A stretch of 64,000 nucleotides of DNA from Lentzea alba. GTDB lineage: Bacteria > Actinomycetota > Actinomycetes > Mycobacteriales > Pseudonocardiaceae. The stretch covers positions 1 through 64,000 of the forward strand of contig NZ_JAAMPJ010000013.1 of NCBI RefSeq assembly GCF_011067745.1. Direction: 5' to 3'. The notes below the pieces were generated by a model. That model saw only the letters and a program-made list of their open reading frames with translations, made no database searches and was not told where the DNA came from. Shown here one piece after another: positions 43,238 to 50,967 of the stretch; position 1 is the first letter of the stretch; each line of letters begins with the position of its first letter. The position numbers and the translations under genes are program-made.

Positions 43238-44761
43238 ATGTACGCGGGTGAGTTCGAGTTGCATCTGACCGGGTCGGAGTGGCAGGTCGACGAGCTGAGG
43301 GAGTTCGCCGAGCGCCACGGGCTCAAGTTCAGTCACATCGAGCTGCTGCAGGGTGAGGTGCCGTCACAGCCCATGCTGACGGTCGCGGCCAAGGGCACGA
43401 TCGACGAGGTCCGGGCGGTGGCCGAGGGCTGGCGCGCGAAGCTGTTCGAGGCGGAGCTCTACCTGGTGCGGGTGAAGATCGAGGCGGCGCCGTGGAACGA
43501 GGGCGTGCCGCGGACCGACGACGAGGCCGATCCCGCGCTGTACTTCGAGCACCACGTCAAAACTCTGATGACCGGGACGTGGCACAACTGGCACGCGCGC
43601 ATCCTCAAGGCGGTCGAGGGCCACGACGCGCAGGTGTCGCGCAACGCCCGCCGGAGGTATGACGACGGCTCGCAGGAACGGTTCATCACGCAGCGGTGCT
43701 TCGGGGTGGGGCGGAGCACCGCGAAGGCGAGGCTGGAGGCGTTGCTCGCGGACCTGAACGGGTTCGAGGTGCTCGAGGTCGAGGAGGAGTACGTCGTCCA
43801 CGACGACGCGCTGCACATCGACAACGGCTGGATCCACGGCGAGTCCGCACGAAGCGACGACGAGCGGCTGCGCCAGGCCCCGCGCTGGGTGCGGGGATTT
43901 CCGGCGACCTTCCACCCGCTGGAGATCAAGCCAGGACAGGACATCACGCAACGCGCGGTGTTCGACCCGGCGCTCAAGCAGTTCGACCACGCCTTCCGCG
44001 GCGGCGACCCGCGCTTCGGCGACCCCGCCGAGGGCGCGCGGTGGCTGGACGCGCGTCGCAAGGCGATGGCGCACGTCCTGCACCTGATCGGGAAGTCGGA
44101 CTGGCGCGAGAACCTGGTGCTGCGCGGCAGCGTCGTGATGCGGGCGTGGTTCGGCGACGCCGCGCGGGAGCCCGGCGACCTCGACTTCGTGGTCACGCCA
44201 CGCGACATCACCTTCGAGAGCCCGCGGGCGCAGCAGCTCATGGACGACATCGTGCAGGCGGTTCACGACGATCCCGGTCCCGGCCTGTGGGCGGCGGGAG
44301 CCGAGACCGCGCACATCTGGACCTACGAGCGGGTGCCCGGACGGCGGATCGTGTTCCCGTTCGACGTCCAGGGGCTGCCGGAGGGTGCCGTCCAGATCGA
44401 CCTGGTGTTCAACGAGGAACTGCCGATCGCGCCGGAACCCGTCGAGGTCGCCGGCACGACCCTGCTCGCCGCGAACCAGGAGCTGTCCCTCGCGTGGAAG
44501 CTCCAGTGGCTCGTGACGGACCGCTATCCGCAGGCCAAGGACCTCTACGACGCCGCGCTGCTCGCCCAGCACACCACCGTGGACACGGGTCTCGTCATCG
44601 ACCTGCTGGGGCCGGAGCTCGGCGACCGCGCGCTCGACTTCGACCGGAAGTCCGTGCTGGGCCTGGACGACGTCGACTGGGACAACGCGCCGACCGAGCT
44701 GCCGGTCACCAAGGCCGACGAACCGGCGCTGCTGCAACGGATCGCGGCGGCCCTCCGTTAG
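43238..44761 (+). CDS. AbiEii-like nucleotidyltransferase with a novel N-terminal domain
   Basis: A 507-residue protein with GTATG-type start ATG 43238 behind GGGGGAGGGC. The N-terminal 240 residues (GEFELHLTGSEWQVDELREF, LLQGEVPSQPMLTVAAKG, FEHHVKTLMTGTWHNWHARIL) are not recognisable to me. They may be a binding or sensor region. About residues 285-480 resemble AbiEii/AbiGii nucleotidyltransferases: LVLRGSVVMRAWFGDAAREPGDLDFVV has the G-S and paired aspartate motif. AANQELSLAWKLQWLVTDRYPQAKDLYD matches the conserved Lys and Asp segment. Such enzymes transfer nucleotides in abortive infection or toxin-antitoxin systems. No AbiEi antitoxin is adjacent. Confidence 0.72.
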   Translation: MYAGEFELHLTGSEWQVDELREFAERHGLKFSHIELLQGEVPSQPMLTVAAKGTIDEVRAVAEGWRAKLFEAELYLVRVKIEAAPWNEGVPRTDDEADPALYFEHHVKTLMTGTWHNWHARILKAVEGHDAQVSRNARRRYDDGSQERFITQRCFGVGRSTAKARLEALLADLNGFEVLEVEEEYVVHDDALHIDNGWIHGESARSDDERLRQAPRWVRGFPATFHPLEIKPGQDITQRAVFDPALKQFDHAFRGGDPRFGDPAEGARWLDARRKAMAHVLHLIGKSDWRENLVLRGSVVMRAWFGDAAREPGDLDFVVTPRDITFESPRAQQLMDDIVQAVHDDPGPGLWAAGAETAHIWTYERVPGRRIVFPFDVQGLPEGAVQIDLVFNEELPIAPEPVEVAGTTLLAANQELSLAWKLQWLVTDRYPQAKDLYDAALLAQHTTVDTGLVIDLLGPELGDRALDFDRKSVLGLDDVDWDNAPTELPVTKADEPALLQRIAAALR

Positions 44762-45414
44762 AGCAACGAGGCCACGCGGGCAGCGGTGGCCACAGTGGAC
44801 TGCGGGTTCTGACCCGTCACGAGCCCGCCGTCCACCACCACCGTGCTCGACCACGGCGCACCCGTCGCGAGCCGCGCGCCGAGTTCGGCCAACCTGCTCT
44901 CGACCGTGTAGGCGACGTTCACCCCGCCCTGGCGTTCCTCCTCGTCGGTGAACACCGTCATCTCCTTGCCGGCGAACACGAACGTGCCGTCCGCGCGGAC
45001 GGCGGAGAGCAGTCCGGCCGGTCCGTGGCACAGCGCCGCGACGATCTTGCCGTTGTCGTGGAAGTCGGCCAGCAACGCACCCAGGTCCTGGTCGAACGCG
45101 AGGTCCGCCATGGGGCCGTGGCCGCCGGGCAGGTAGATCGCGTCGAAGTCCGCGGCGTTCATCTCGCCGAGCGTCGCGGGAGCACGCAGATCCTCAAGGG
45201 ACGCGACGGCGTCGTCGAACCTGCCGTCCAGGCTGGCCTTGTCGACGGTGGGCACGACCCCGCCCGGCGTCGCCACGGTCACCTCGACACCGGCCTCGCG
45301 CAGCACGCGCACCGACTCGACCACTTCCTCGGCCCAGTACCCGGTGGGGTGGCTGGTGCCGTCCGCCAGCGTCAGCGAGTCGGCGCCGGACACGACCATC
45401 AGTAGCTTCTTCAT
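44758..45414 (-). CDS. DJ-1/PfpI-family protein (class I glutamine amidotransferase-like)
   Basis: A 218-residue protein of the DJ-1/ThiJ/PfpI type. The nucleophilic elbow IVAALCHGPAGLL contains the reactive cysteine. FDAIYLPGGHGPMADL supplies an acidic residue, and TGYWAEEVVES near the N-terminus matches Hsp31-like or type-1 GAT domain proteins. Relatives act on glyoxals or other electrophiles or as chaperones. It is convergent with the AbiEii-like gene and divergent from the LysR gene. Confidence 0.9.
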   Translation of the reverse strand: MKKLLMVVSGADSLTLADGTSHPTGYWAEEVVESVRVLREAGVEVTVATPGGVVPTVDKASLDGRFDDAVASLEDLRAPATLGEMNAADFDAIYLPGGHGPMADLAFDQDLGALLADFHDNGKIVAALCHGPAGLLSAVRADGTFVFAGKEMTVFTDEEERQGGVNVAYTVESRLAELGARLATGAPWSSTVVVDGGLVTGQNPQSTVATAARVASLL

Positions 45415-45456
45415 GAGGCCATACCATCACGAATCCTTCAGAGGCGTCGGCCGCGC

Positions 45457-45471
45457 TATAAGCTGCCTTAT
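45457..45471 (+). promoter_or_regulatory. -10 element and inverted repeat overlapping the start of the LysR gene
   Basis: TATAAG (45457-45462) is a good -10 box, and the ATG at 45470 falls where transcription would start. That suggests a leaderless mRNA. The same stretch is an inverted repeat, ATAAG-ctgc-CTTAT (45458-45471), so the LysR protein or another regulator could bind over its own promoter. Confidence 0.5.
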
Positions 45472-46366
45472 GGCTGCGAGCTTGACGGACCTGGATCTGC
45501 TGGCGACGTTCCTGGAGATCTACCGGAGCGGCTCGATCACGGCGGCCGCGACCAGGCGCGGGATCACCCAGCCGGCGGTGAGCGGTCAGCTGGCCAGGCT
45601 GGAGAAGAGCCTCGGCGAACCCCTGTTCGTCCGGGGCAGCCGCGGAGTCACGGCCACACCCCGGGCCGACGAGCTGGCCCGTCGCGTGGGACCGCACGTC
45701 GACCAGCTGCGCACCGCGCTCGACCCCGCACCCGCGCTCGACGGCACCGTGCGGATCGGGGGAGCGGCCGAGTTCATGACGGCCCGCGGCCTGCCCGCGC
45801 TGGCCCCGCTGACCCAGCGCGGCATCCGCTTCGAGATCACCCTCGGCCTGGCGAACGACCTGCTCACCGCTCTGCGGTCGGGGCAGCTCGACATCGTGCT
45901 GTCCGCGGTTCGCCCCGGCGCCGGACTCACCGTGACCCCGCTCACCGACGAGGAGTTCCTGCTGGTCGGGCCGCCACTGCTGGCCAGGACCGTGGACCAG
46001 GCGCTGCTCGCCGAAGACCCGGCGCGCGCCCTCGAACACCTGCCGCTGGTCGCCTACTCCGACGAGCTGCCGATCATCCGGAGGTACTGGCGCAGCGAGT
46101 TCGGCAAGCGCCCGAAGAACCCCACGGCGGTCGTCGTTCCCGACCTGCGTGCGTTGCTCGCGGCCGTGATCGCCGGAGCCGGGGTATCAGCGTTGCCCCG
46201 CTACCTCGTCGAATCCGCGCTCACCGCCGGTGCAGTCGAGCTGCTGCACCGACCGGAGGTACCTCCGCTGAACACGCTCTACTTGGCAACACGCACATCA
46301 ACAACCCACGTGGTTGTGAATGCGGTCGTCGCGCACCTGAAGTCACGCGACTGGGGCGTGCTCTAA
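45470..46366 (+). CDS. LysR-family transcriptional regulator
   Basis: A 298-residue LysR regulator. The winged-helix reads LTDLDLLATFLEIYRSGSIT, then AAATRRGITQPAVSGQLARL and EKSLGEPLFVRGSRGVTATP. The effector-binding domain follows with DGTVRIGGAAEFMTARGLP and LDIVLSAVRPGAGL. It is transcribed away from the DJ-1/PfpI gene, its likely target by the usual LysR divergent arrangement. Its start at ATG 45470 gives a standard LysR N-terminus. Confidence 0.92.
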   Translation: MAASLTDLDLLATFLEIYRSGSITAAATRRGITQPAVSGQLARLEKSLGEPLFVRGSRGVTATPRADELARRVGPHVDQLRTALDPAPALDGTVRIGGAAEFMTARGLPALAPLTQRGIRFEITLGLANDLLTALRSGQLDIVLSAVRPGAGLTVTPLTDEEFLLVGPPLLARTVDQALLAEDPARALEHLPLVAYSDELPIIRRYWRSEFGKRPKNPTAVVVPDLRALLAAVIAGAGVSALPRYLVESALTAGAVELLHRPEVPPLNTLYLATRTSTTHVVVNAVVAHLKSRDWGVL

Positions 46367-46372
46367 AAACGA

Positions 46373-47029
46373 TCAAACACTGCGCAGCACCGAGACCACG
46401 ATGCCGAGGATCACGGCCTTGTCGCCGTCGATCACCGGGTAGTCGGGGTTGCGCGGCTCCAGGTACACGTGGCCGTTGCGGCGCTGGTAGACCTTGACCG
46501 TCGCCTCTTCCTCGATCATCGCGGCGACGATCTGCCCGTTGTACGCCTCGTGCGTCTGCCGCACCACGACCATGTCGCCGTCGCAGATCGCGGCCTCGAT
46601 CATCGAGTCACCGCGCACGCGCAGCGCGAACACGTTGCTGCCGCGGCCGACCAGTCCGCGCGGCAGGTTCAGCACGTCGTCCACGTGCTCGACGGCGGAG
46701 ATCGGCGTACCGGCGGCGATGTCACCGACGACGGGCACGGAGATCGAGTCGTCGGGCACCGGGCCGGCCGACGGGGTCCCGGTGAGGAACACCCGCACGT
46801 CCATCGGCCGCGTCACCGAGGAGCCGCGCTTCAGGAAACCCTTGTCCTCCAAGGCGGACAGGTGCTTGGACACGCTGGAGGACGACTTCAGGCCGACTGC
46901 CTCGCCGATCTCGCGCGTGCTGGGGGAGTAGCCGTGCTCGACCACCCAGTCGCGGATGGCGACCAGGATCCTCTGCTGGCGTTCCGGCAGCACCGTCGTG
47001 TCGAGCTCAAGATCGTCGTAGGCGGTCAC
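46373..47029 (-). CDS. lexA: LexA repressor
   Basis: The SOS repressor, about 218 residues. Its winged-helix domain is LPERQQRILVAIRDWVVEHG, then YSPSTREIGEAVGLKSSSSV and SKHLSALEDKGFLKR. The self-cleavage Ala-Gly lies in VGDIAAGTP. The catalytic serine is in VRGDSMIEAAICDGD and the lysine in EATVKVYQR. GTG 47029 is preferred over GTG 47062 because a LexA-like box at 47062-47075 then lies in the promoter. Expected to repress itself and DNA-damage genes and to be cleaved with RecA. Confidence 0.95.
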   Translation of the reverse strand: MTAYDDLELDTTVLPERQQRILVAIRDWVVEHGYSPSTREIGEAVGLKSSSSVSKHLSALEDKGFLKRGSSVTRPMDVRVFLTGTPSAGPVPDDSISVPVVGDIAAGTPISAVEHVDDVLNLPRGLVGRGSNVFALRVRGDSMIEAAICDGDMVVVRQTHEAYNGQIVAAMIEEEATVKVYQRRNGHVYLEPRNPDYPVIDGDKAVILGIVVSVLRSV

Positions 47030-47061
47030 CGGGCTGATAGTAGTAATCCGGTTGCCGGACA

Positions 47062-47075
47062 CGAACGGGTGGTCG
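47062..47075. promoter_or_regulatory. Near-consensus LexA (SOS) box
   Basis: CGAACGGGTGGTCG differs from CGAAC-N4-GTTCG, the actinobacterial LexA palindrome, by one base. It lies 33 bases upstream of lexA GTG 47029 and 13 bases before the GNAT gene start at 47088, so it could control both. Confidence 0.6.
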
Positions 47076-47087
47076 TTTGATCAGGCG

Positions 47088-47654
47088 ATGGGGTCTTTCT
47101 GGGTAGGAGAACGCGTCCGGTTGCGTGGCATCGAACCGGAGGACTGGGAACTGCTCGCGAAGCGCGAGGAGAACACCACCGACATGCGGAGGGGAGACAA
47201 GATCCATTCGCCGTGGTCGGCCGCACGGCAACGCGAGGCCGCGCAGAAGGCCGCGCTCAAGCCGGTGGAAGGCGATCAGTTCGACCTGGCGATCGAGTCC
47301 CTTGAGGACGGTGCGCTCGTCGGCACGGTGGGAACGTTCTTGACGGACCATCGGGCCGGGCGGTTCGGCTACGGCATCGGCATCAATCCCGAGCACAAAG
47401 GACGCGGTTACGGGTCGGACGCGGTGCCGCTGCTGCTGAGCTTCATGTTCGGCGAGCGGCGGTTCAACAAGTGCGAGGCGACCGTGTGGGCGTTCAACGA
47501 GCCCTCTCTCGCGTTCCACCGCAAGCTCGGCTTCACGGAGGAGGGCAGGCTGCGTGAGCACGAGTTCTTCGCCGGACGCCATCACGACGTGGTCGTGTTC
47601 GGGATGACCGCGGCCGAGTTCGCGGCCCGGCACCCGTTCCCGAGCGAGATCTGA
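47088..47654 (+). CDS. GNAT-family N-acetyltransferase
   Basis: A 188-residue acetyltransferase of the RimJ/SpeG-like type. It opens VRLRGIEPEDWELLAKREEN. The acetyl-CoA loop is YGIGINPEHKGRGYGSDAVPLLL, and the C-terminal motif is KCEATVWAFNEPSLAFHRKLGFTEEGRLREHEF, split by the substrate strand. Target may be a protein N-terminus, a ribosomal protein or a small amine. ATG 47088 is preferred to TTG 47052, which overlaps the LexA-like box. Being opposite lexA, it may be weakly damage-inducible (inference). Confidence 0.88.
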   Translation: MGSFWVGERVRLRGIEPEDWELLAKREENTTDMRRGDKIHSPWSAARQREAAQKAALKPVEGDQFDLAIESLEDGALVGTVGTFLTDHRAGRFGYGIGINPEHKGRGYGSDAVPLLLSFMFGERRFNKCEATVWAFNEPSLAFHRKLGFTEEGRLREHEFFAGRHHDVVVFGMTAAEFAARHPFPSEI

Positions 47655-47724
47655 TCTCCGGCCCGACGATGTGGTGGTGAGCACACGCCGGGAACGCTCG
47701 TGGGGGCTGCGGCCAGGTGGTCAT

Positions 47725-48318
47725 GTGCGAAGCGACGTGGCGCCAGTGGCGCTGACCATCGACGACGAGCCGCCCGGCGTGCTGGACGAGGCCGCGCTGC
47801 TGACTCTCTACGAATCGACGGCCGAGCGGTTGCACCGCTACGTGGCCAGGCGGGTCGGCACCGACACCGCGCAGGACGTGGTGTCGGAGGCCTTCCTGGT
47901 GCTCTGGGACCAGCGGGCCGGGCAGACCTACGAGGCCGACGCGGTGCGTGCGTGGCTGTACGGCGTGGCGACGAACCTGCTGCGCGGCCACGTACGGGCA
48001 GAGGAACGCAAGCTGCGTGCGTGGAGCAAGGAGCACGCGGCCCGCACGGACGAGGCCGACATCGGTGACCGGGTGAGCGCCGCGGCGGACGCGGACGTGC
48101 TCGCCGGCCCGCTCACCGCCTGGCTCGCTGAACTCCGCATCGAGGAACGCGAGGTGCTGCTGCTCCACGCGTGGGCGGACTTCTCGCCGTCGGAGATCGC
48201 CGTGGCGCTCGACGTCCCGGTGGCCACCGTGCGCACCAGGCTGCACCGCGGCCGCGCCCGGCTTCGCACCCGTCTCGCCGCGACCGACCACGACCTCACC
48301 GGAGACAGCCATGTCTGA
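47725..48318 (+). CDS. ECF-type RNA polymerase sigma factor
   Basis: A roughly 197-residue sigma factor. Region 2 is in LLTLYESTAERLHRYVARRV, then DTAQDVVSEAFLVLWDQRA and VRAWLYGVATNLLRGHVRAEERK, and region 4 is in LLLHAWADFSPSEIAVALDVPVATVRTRLHRGRARL, split by its helix-turn-helix. GTG 47725 is preferred because AGGTGG lies 4 bases upstream; GTG 47671 or 47674 would add an unconserved stretch. It overlaps by 8 bases the next gene, a membrane-anchored CU044_5270 protein. That is typical for this sigma subgroup and may be its regulator. Confidence 0.9.
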   Translation: MRSDVAPVALTIDDEPPGVLDEAALLTLYESTAERLHRYVARRVGTDTAQDVVSEAFLVLWDQRAGQTYEADAVRAWLYGVATNLLRGHVRAEERKLRAWSKEHAARTDEADIGDRVSAAADADVLAGPLTAWLAELRIEEREVLLLHAWADFSPSEIAVALDVPVATVRTRLHRGRARLRTRLAATDHDLTGDSHV

Positions 48319-49363
48319 GCCGACCAAGTCCGAAACCCTCGACCGAGTGCTCGACGCGGCGCTGTCCCGTGCCGGTGACGAGCCCGTCCAGTTCGACGTC
48401 GCCGCCGGCAAGGCCGCGCTGGCGGCCGCGCTTCAGATGCGTACGCCGGTCGCTGCACACCGGCCTCGTCGCCGGGGCCGCTGGCTCGCCGCCGCGGCCG
48501 CCGTGACCGTGCTGGCCGGCGGTGGCCTGGTCGCGTCGACCGTCGACCTCACCGGTGTCGGCAGCAACTCGGCGACCGCCGCCGAGGAGCTGATCAAGGC
48601 CGCGGACCTCGCCTCCCGCGTCGTCGAACGCCCCATCGCCCCTGGTCAGTACTGGTACGTGCGCAGCCGGTACGAGGGGATCATGGCGGAGTACGGGGGC
48701 ACGAAGGCCTCGTACACCGACATGGTCCAGGAGGAGTGGGTTCCTGCCGATCGCCGCGACGAGTGGATGTTCCGGAACAAGATCAACTCGGTGAAGTGGC
48801 TGCCCGGTCACGAGGGCGACGGCAAGCCGGAAGCCGCCACGTCGTTCCAGGACGGCGCGGAGTTCCGCGCCAAGTGCGGCAACTACTCCTACTTCGCCGA
48901 GGGGCAGCCGGACCGCTGCACCGTCGCGTCGTTCCACAACCCGTCGCCGGAGTTCATCGCCGCGCTGCCGAAGGATCCGCGGGAGCTGTTGGCGAAGCTC
49001 AGGGCGGAGGGCCACGACAACGACGCGGGCGCGTTCATGGCGGCTGTCGAGGCGTTGCGAACGGGCCGGTACCCGGCGGAGGTGCGGGCGAACATCTTCC
49101 GCGCGCTCGCCCTGCTGCCCGGCCTGGTCGTCACCGACAAGCGGGCGAACCTCGACGGCAAGGAAGGCGTCGCGCTCGGCAAGAAGTACTACGACGACTT
49201 CGCCGAGATCATCATCGACCCGGCCAACGGTGACTTCATCGGCAACCGGAACGTCGTCGCCGAGGACCAGTCCCCGGACCAGGGCGGGCTCCCCAAGGGC
49301 ACGGTCCGCAGCTCCTCCGCGGTGACCACTTCGGTCGTCGGCGAGCTCGGCGCCCGCCAGTAG
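48311..49363 (+). CDS. CU044_5270-family membrane-anchored protein, likely sigma partner
   Basis: A 350-residue protein. The N-terminal cytosolic region (SETLDRVLDAALSRAGDEP) is followed by a basic stretch and one helix (RWLAAAAAVTVLAGGGLVAST), then an extracellular region with GQYWYVRSRYEG and LPKDPRELLAKLRAEG. These are landmarks of the CU044_5270 family, which is regularly encoded with ECF sigma factors. The extracytoplasmic portion suggests sensing outside the membrane while the N-terminus could hold the sigma factor (inference). It begins at ATG 48311, overlapping the sigma gene. Confidence 0.88.
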   Translation: MSEPTKSETLDRVLDAALSRAGDEPVQFDVAAGKAALAAALQMRTPVAAHRPRRRGRWLAAAAAVTVLAGGGLVASTVDLTGVGSNSATAAEELIKAADLASRVVERPIAPGQYWYVRSRYEGIMAEYGGTKASYTDMVQEEWVPADRRDEWMFRNKINSVKWLPGHEGDGKPEAATSFQDGAEFRAKCGNYSYFAEGQPDRCTVASFHNPSPEFIAALPKDPRELLAKLRAEGHDNDAGAFMAAVEALRTGRYPAEVRANIFRALALLPGLVVTDKRANLDGKEGVALGKKYYDDFAEIIIDPANGDFIGNRNVVAEDQSPDQGGLPKGTVRSSSAVTTSVVGELGARQ

Positions 49364-49367
49364 GACA

Positions 49368-49418
49368 TGCAACCCCAGAGTTGCGCATCGTCGGGGGATG
49401 TGCAACTCTGGGGTTGCA
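49368..49418. repeat. Nested 17-bp inverted repeat after the sigma operon
   Basis: tgcaaccccagagttgc (49368-49384) and gcaactctggggttgca (49402-49418) are perfect reverse complements separated by 17 bases. Each arm is itself a GCAAC-N6-GTTGC palindrome. Position 5 bases past the CU044_5270 stop suits a terminator. The paired symmetrical sites also suit a double operator for the SRPBCC gene 27 bases downstream. Confidence 0.75.
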
Positions 49419-49444
49419 CTTGTTGGCGGACTTCAGGAGTTGTC

Positions 49445-49873
49445 GTGACCGTGGACCGGATCGAACGCGAGACAGTGATCGAGGCGCCGCTGGAGCGGGT
49501 CTGGCGGCTGGTGACCGAGCCGGGGTGGTGGGTGGCCTCGGAGCCGTCGGGCGTCGCCGTCGAGGGTGAGACGACCCTCTGCGAGAACGAGCAGTACGGC
49601 GACTTCCCGGTGCTGGTCGAGACCGTGACGCCGCAGACGTTCGTGTCGTACCGCTGGGCCAGCGCGTTCGGCGGGCAGGAGCTGACCTCGGACAACACGA
49701 CGCTGGTCGAGTTCACCCTCACGCCGGAGGGCTCCGGGACGCGGCTGCGGGTCGTGGAGAGCGGGTTCGCGGCGCTGGCCGGCTCGGAGGAGCTGCGCGC
49801 CAAGGCCCACGAGGACAACTCGGGCGGGTGGGTCGAGGTCCTCGCCGCGTTTACGAAGAAGGCCGAAAGCTAA
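49445..49873 (+). CDS. SRPBCC (START/AHSA1-like) domain protein
   Basis: The 142-residue protein begins at GTG 49445 with AGGAG 5 bases upstream. It is of the AHSA1 type: RIERETVIEAPLERVWRLVTEP, then FVSYRWASAFGG, VEFTLTPEGSGTRLRVVESGFAAL and GGWVEVLAAFTKKAE at the end. These helix-grip proteins bind hydrophobic ligands. The TetR gene 10 bases downstream may form an operon with it. Confidence 0.88.
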   Translation: MTVDRIERETVIEAPLERVWRLVTEPGWWVASEPSGVAVEGETTLCENEQYGDFPVLVETVTPQTFVSYRWASAFGGQELTSDNTTLVEFTLTPEGSGTRLRVVESGFAALAGSEELRAKAHEDNSGGWVEVLAAFTKKAES

Positions 49874-49883
49874 TCTCGGGCGC

Positions 49884-50438
49884 GTGCCCAAGTCTGCCGA
49901 TCGTGGTCGCCGCACCCGTGAACAGCTGCTCGACGCCGCCGCCCAGCTCGTGGGTGAGGTCGGCTGGGGTGCGGTGACCACGCGGCTGGTCGCGGAACGG
50001 GCGGGTGTGAACGCCGCTCTCGTGCACTACCACTTCTCGTCGGTGCCGGAACTGCTGTCGACGGCCGCGCTGCAGTTCGCGTCGAAGGTGCTGGCCGAGT
50101 CCGCGGAGGCGTTGTCCGGCGATCCGGCGGACGGCATCGAACGGATGCTCGCCGAACTTTCCCGCTACACCGGCACCGATCCGGAGTCGTTGCTGCTGGC
50201 CGAGGCGTTCCTGGCCGCGCACCGGCTGCCCGAGCTGCGTGCCGGGCTGTCCGCGCTGGTCGCGGACTTTCGCGCGAGGGTCGCCGAGTGGCTGCGGAGT
50301 TCAGGCGTTGCGGATGCTGACGCGGTGGCGTTGTTGTTGGGTGCGGCCATCGACGGGTTGGTGCTGCACCGCGCGTTGGACGAGTCAGTCGACTTTCACG
50401 TGGTCGCGGGTCCGTTCCGGCGTCTCGTCGCGGGCTGA
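49884..50438 (+). CDS. TetR-family regulator
   Basis: A 184-residue regulator with the TetR helix-turn-helix: REQLLDAAAQLVGEVGWGAV, then TTRLVAERAGVNAALVHYHF. A variable ligand domain follows. It begins at GTG 49884 and lies 10 bases after the SRPBCC gene. The nested palindromes at 49368-49418 are a plausible operator for this pair. Its last 54 bases overlap the end of the convergent MarR gene, an unusually long tail-to-tail overlap. Confidence 0.9.
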   Translation: MPKSADRGRRTREQLLDAAAQLVGEVGWGAVTTRLVAERAGVNAALVHYHFSSVPELLSTAALQFASKVLAESAEALSGDPADGIERMLAELSRYTGTDPESLLLAEAFLAAHRLPELRAGLSALVADFRARVAEWLRSSGVADADAVALLLGAAIDGLVLHRALDESVDFHVVAGPFRRLVAG

Positions 50439-50873
50439 CCAGCGAGGTTCGCCGCCGGCCTCGGAGAACGCGTTCAGTGCCTCGACCAGGCCGTGCCGCA
50501 GGTGTTCCGGCATGCGCGCCACGATCGTGCTGATCTCGGCTCGCCGCCGGGTCATCACCTCGCCCACGACCCGGCGGCCTTCCTCCGTGACCACGACGAC
50601 GACCTCGCGTTTCGTGACCGGGTTCGGCTCGCGGTCGACCATGCCGGACGTGATCAGGCGGTCGATCATGCGCTTCGCGGTCGACGGGTTGACCTCGAGG
50701 AGGTCGGCGAGCGCGGTGAGCTTCATCGGGCCGCGGCTGTCGAGCAGCACGACCATCCGCAGCTGCGGCAGCGTGAGCGTCTCCTCGACCGCCGCGAGCG
50801 AGCGCGCCGACACGGCGATCAGCAGGCGGGACGCGGTGAGGACCGCGTCGGTCAGGTCGTCGACATCGCTCAC
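50385..50873 (-). CDS. MarR-family regulator
   Basis: A 162-residue MarR protein: SLAAVEETLTLPQLRMVVLL, then MKLTALADLLEVNPSTAKRM, IDRLITSGMVDREPNPVTKR and the wing EVVVVVTEEGRRVV. The C-terminus carries a charged tail (ARDETPERTRDHVKVD) that overlaps the TetR gene. It is divergent from the DUF4142 gene, with a 13-bp palindrome at 50919-50931 in between, and may repress both. Confidence 0.9.
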   Translation of the reverse strand: MSDVDDLTDAVLTASRLLIAVSARSLAAVEETLTLPQLRMVVLLDSRGPMKLTALADLLEVNPSTAKRMIDRLITSGMVDREPNPVTKREVVVVVTEEGRRVVGEVMTRRRAEISTIVARMPEHLRHGLVEALNAFSEAGGEPRWSARDETPERTRDHVKVD

Positions 50874-50918
50874 CCGTCAGTTCTACAGGGTTCGGTTCAG
50901 ATAACGAAACGATAAACA

Positions 50919-50931
50919 TTGCACTGTGCAA
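50919..50931. promoter_or_regulatory. Palindromic operator between the MarR and DUF4142 genes
   Basis: TTGCACTGTGCAA is a perfect 13-bp palindrome around a central T, 46 bases upstream of the MarR start and 37 bases upstream of DUF4142. It is preceded by an A+T-rich stretch (gataacgaaacgataaac) with a repeated GATAA, likely promoter sequence. Confidence 0.6.
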
Positions 50932-50967
50932 CGGTCGTCGGCTCGTCGTCTGTCCGTACCTCTCGGC

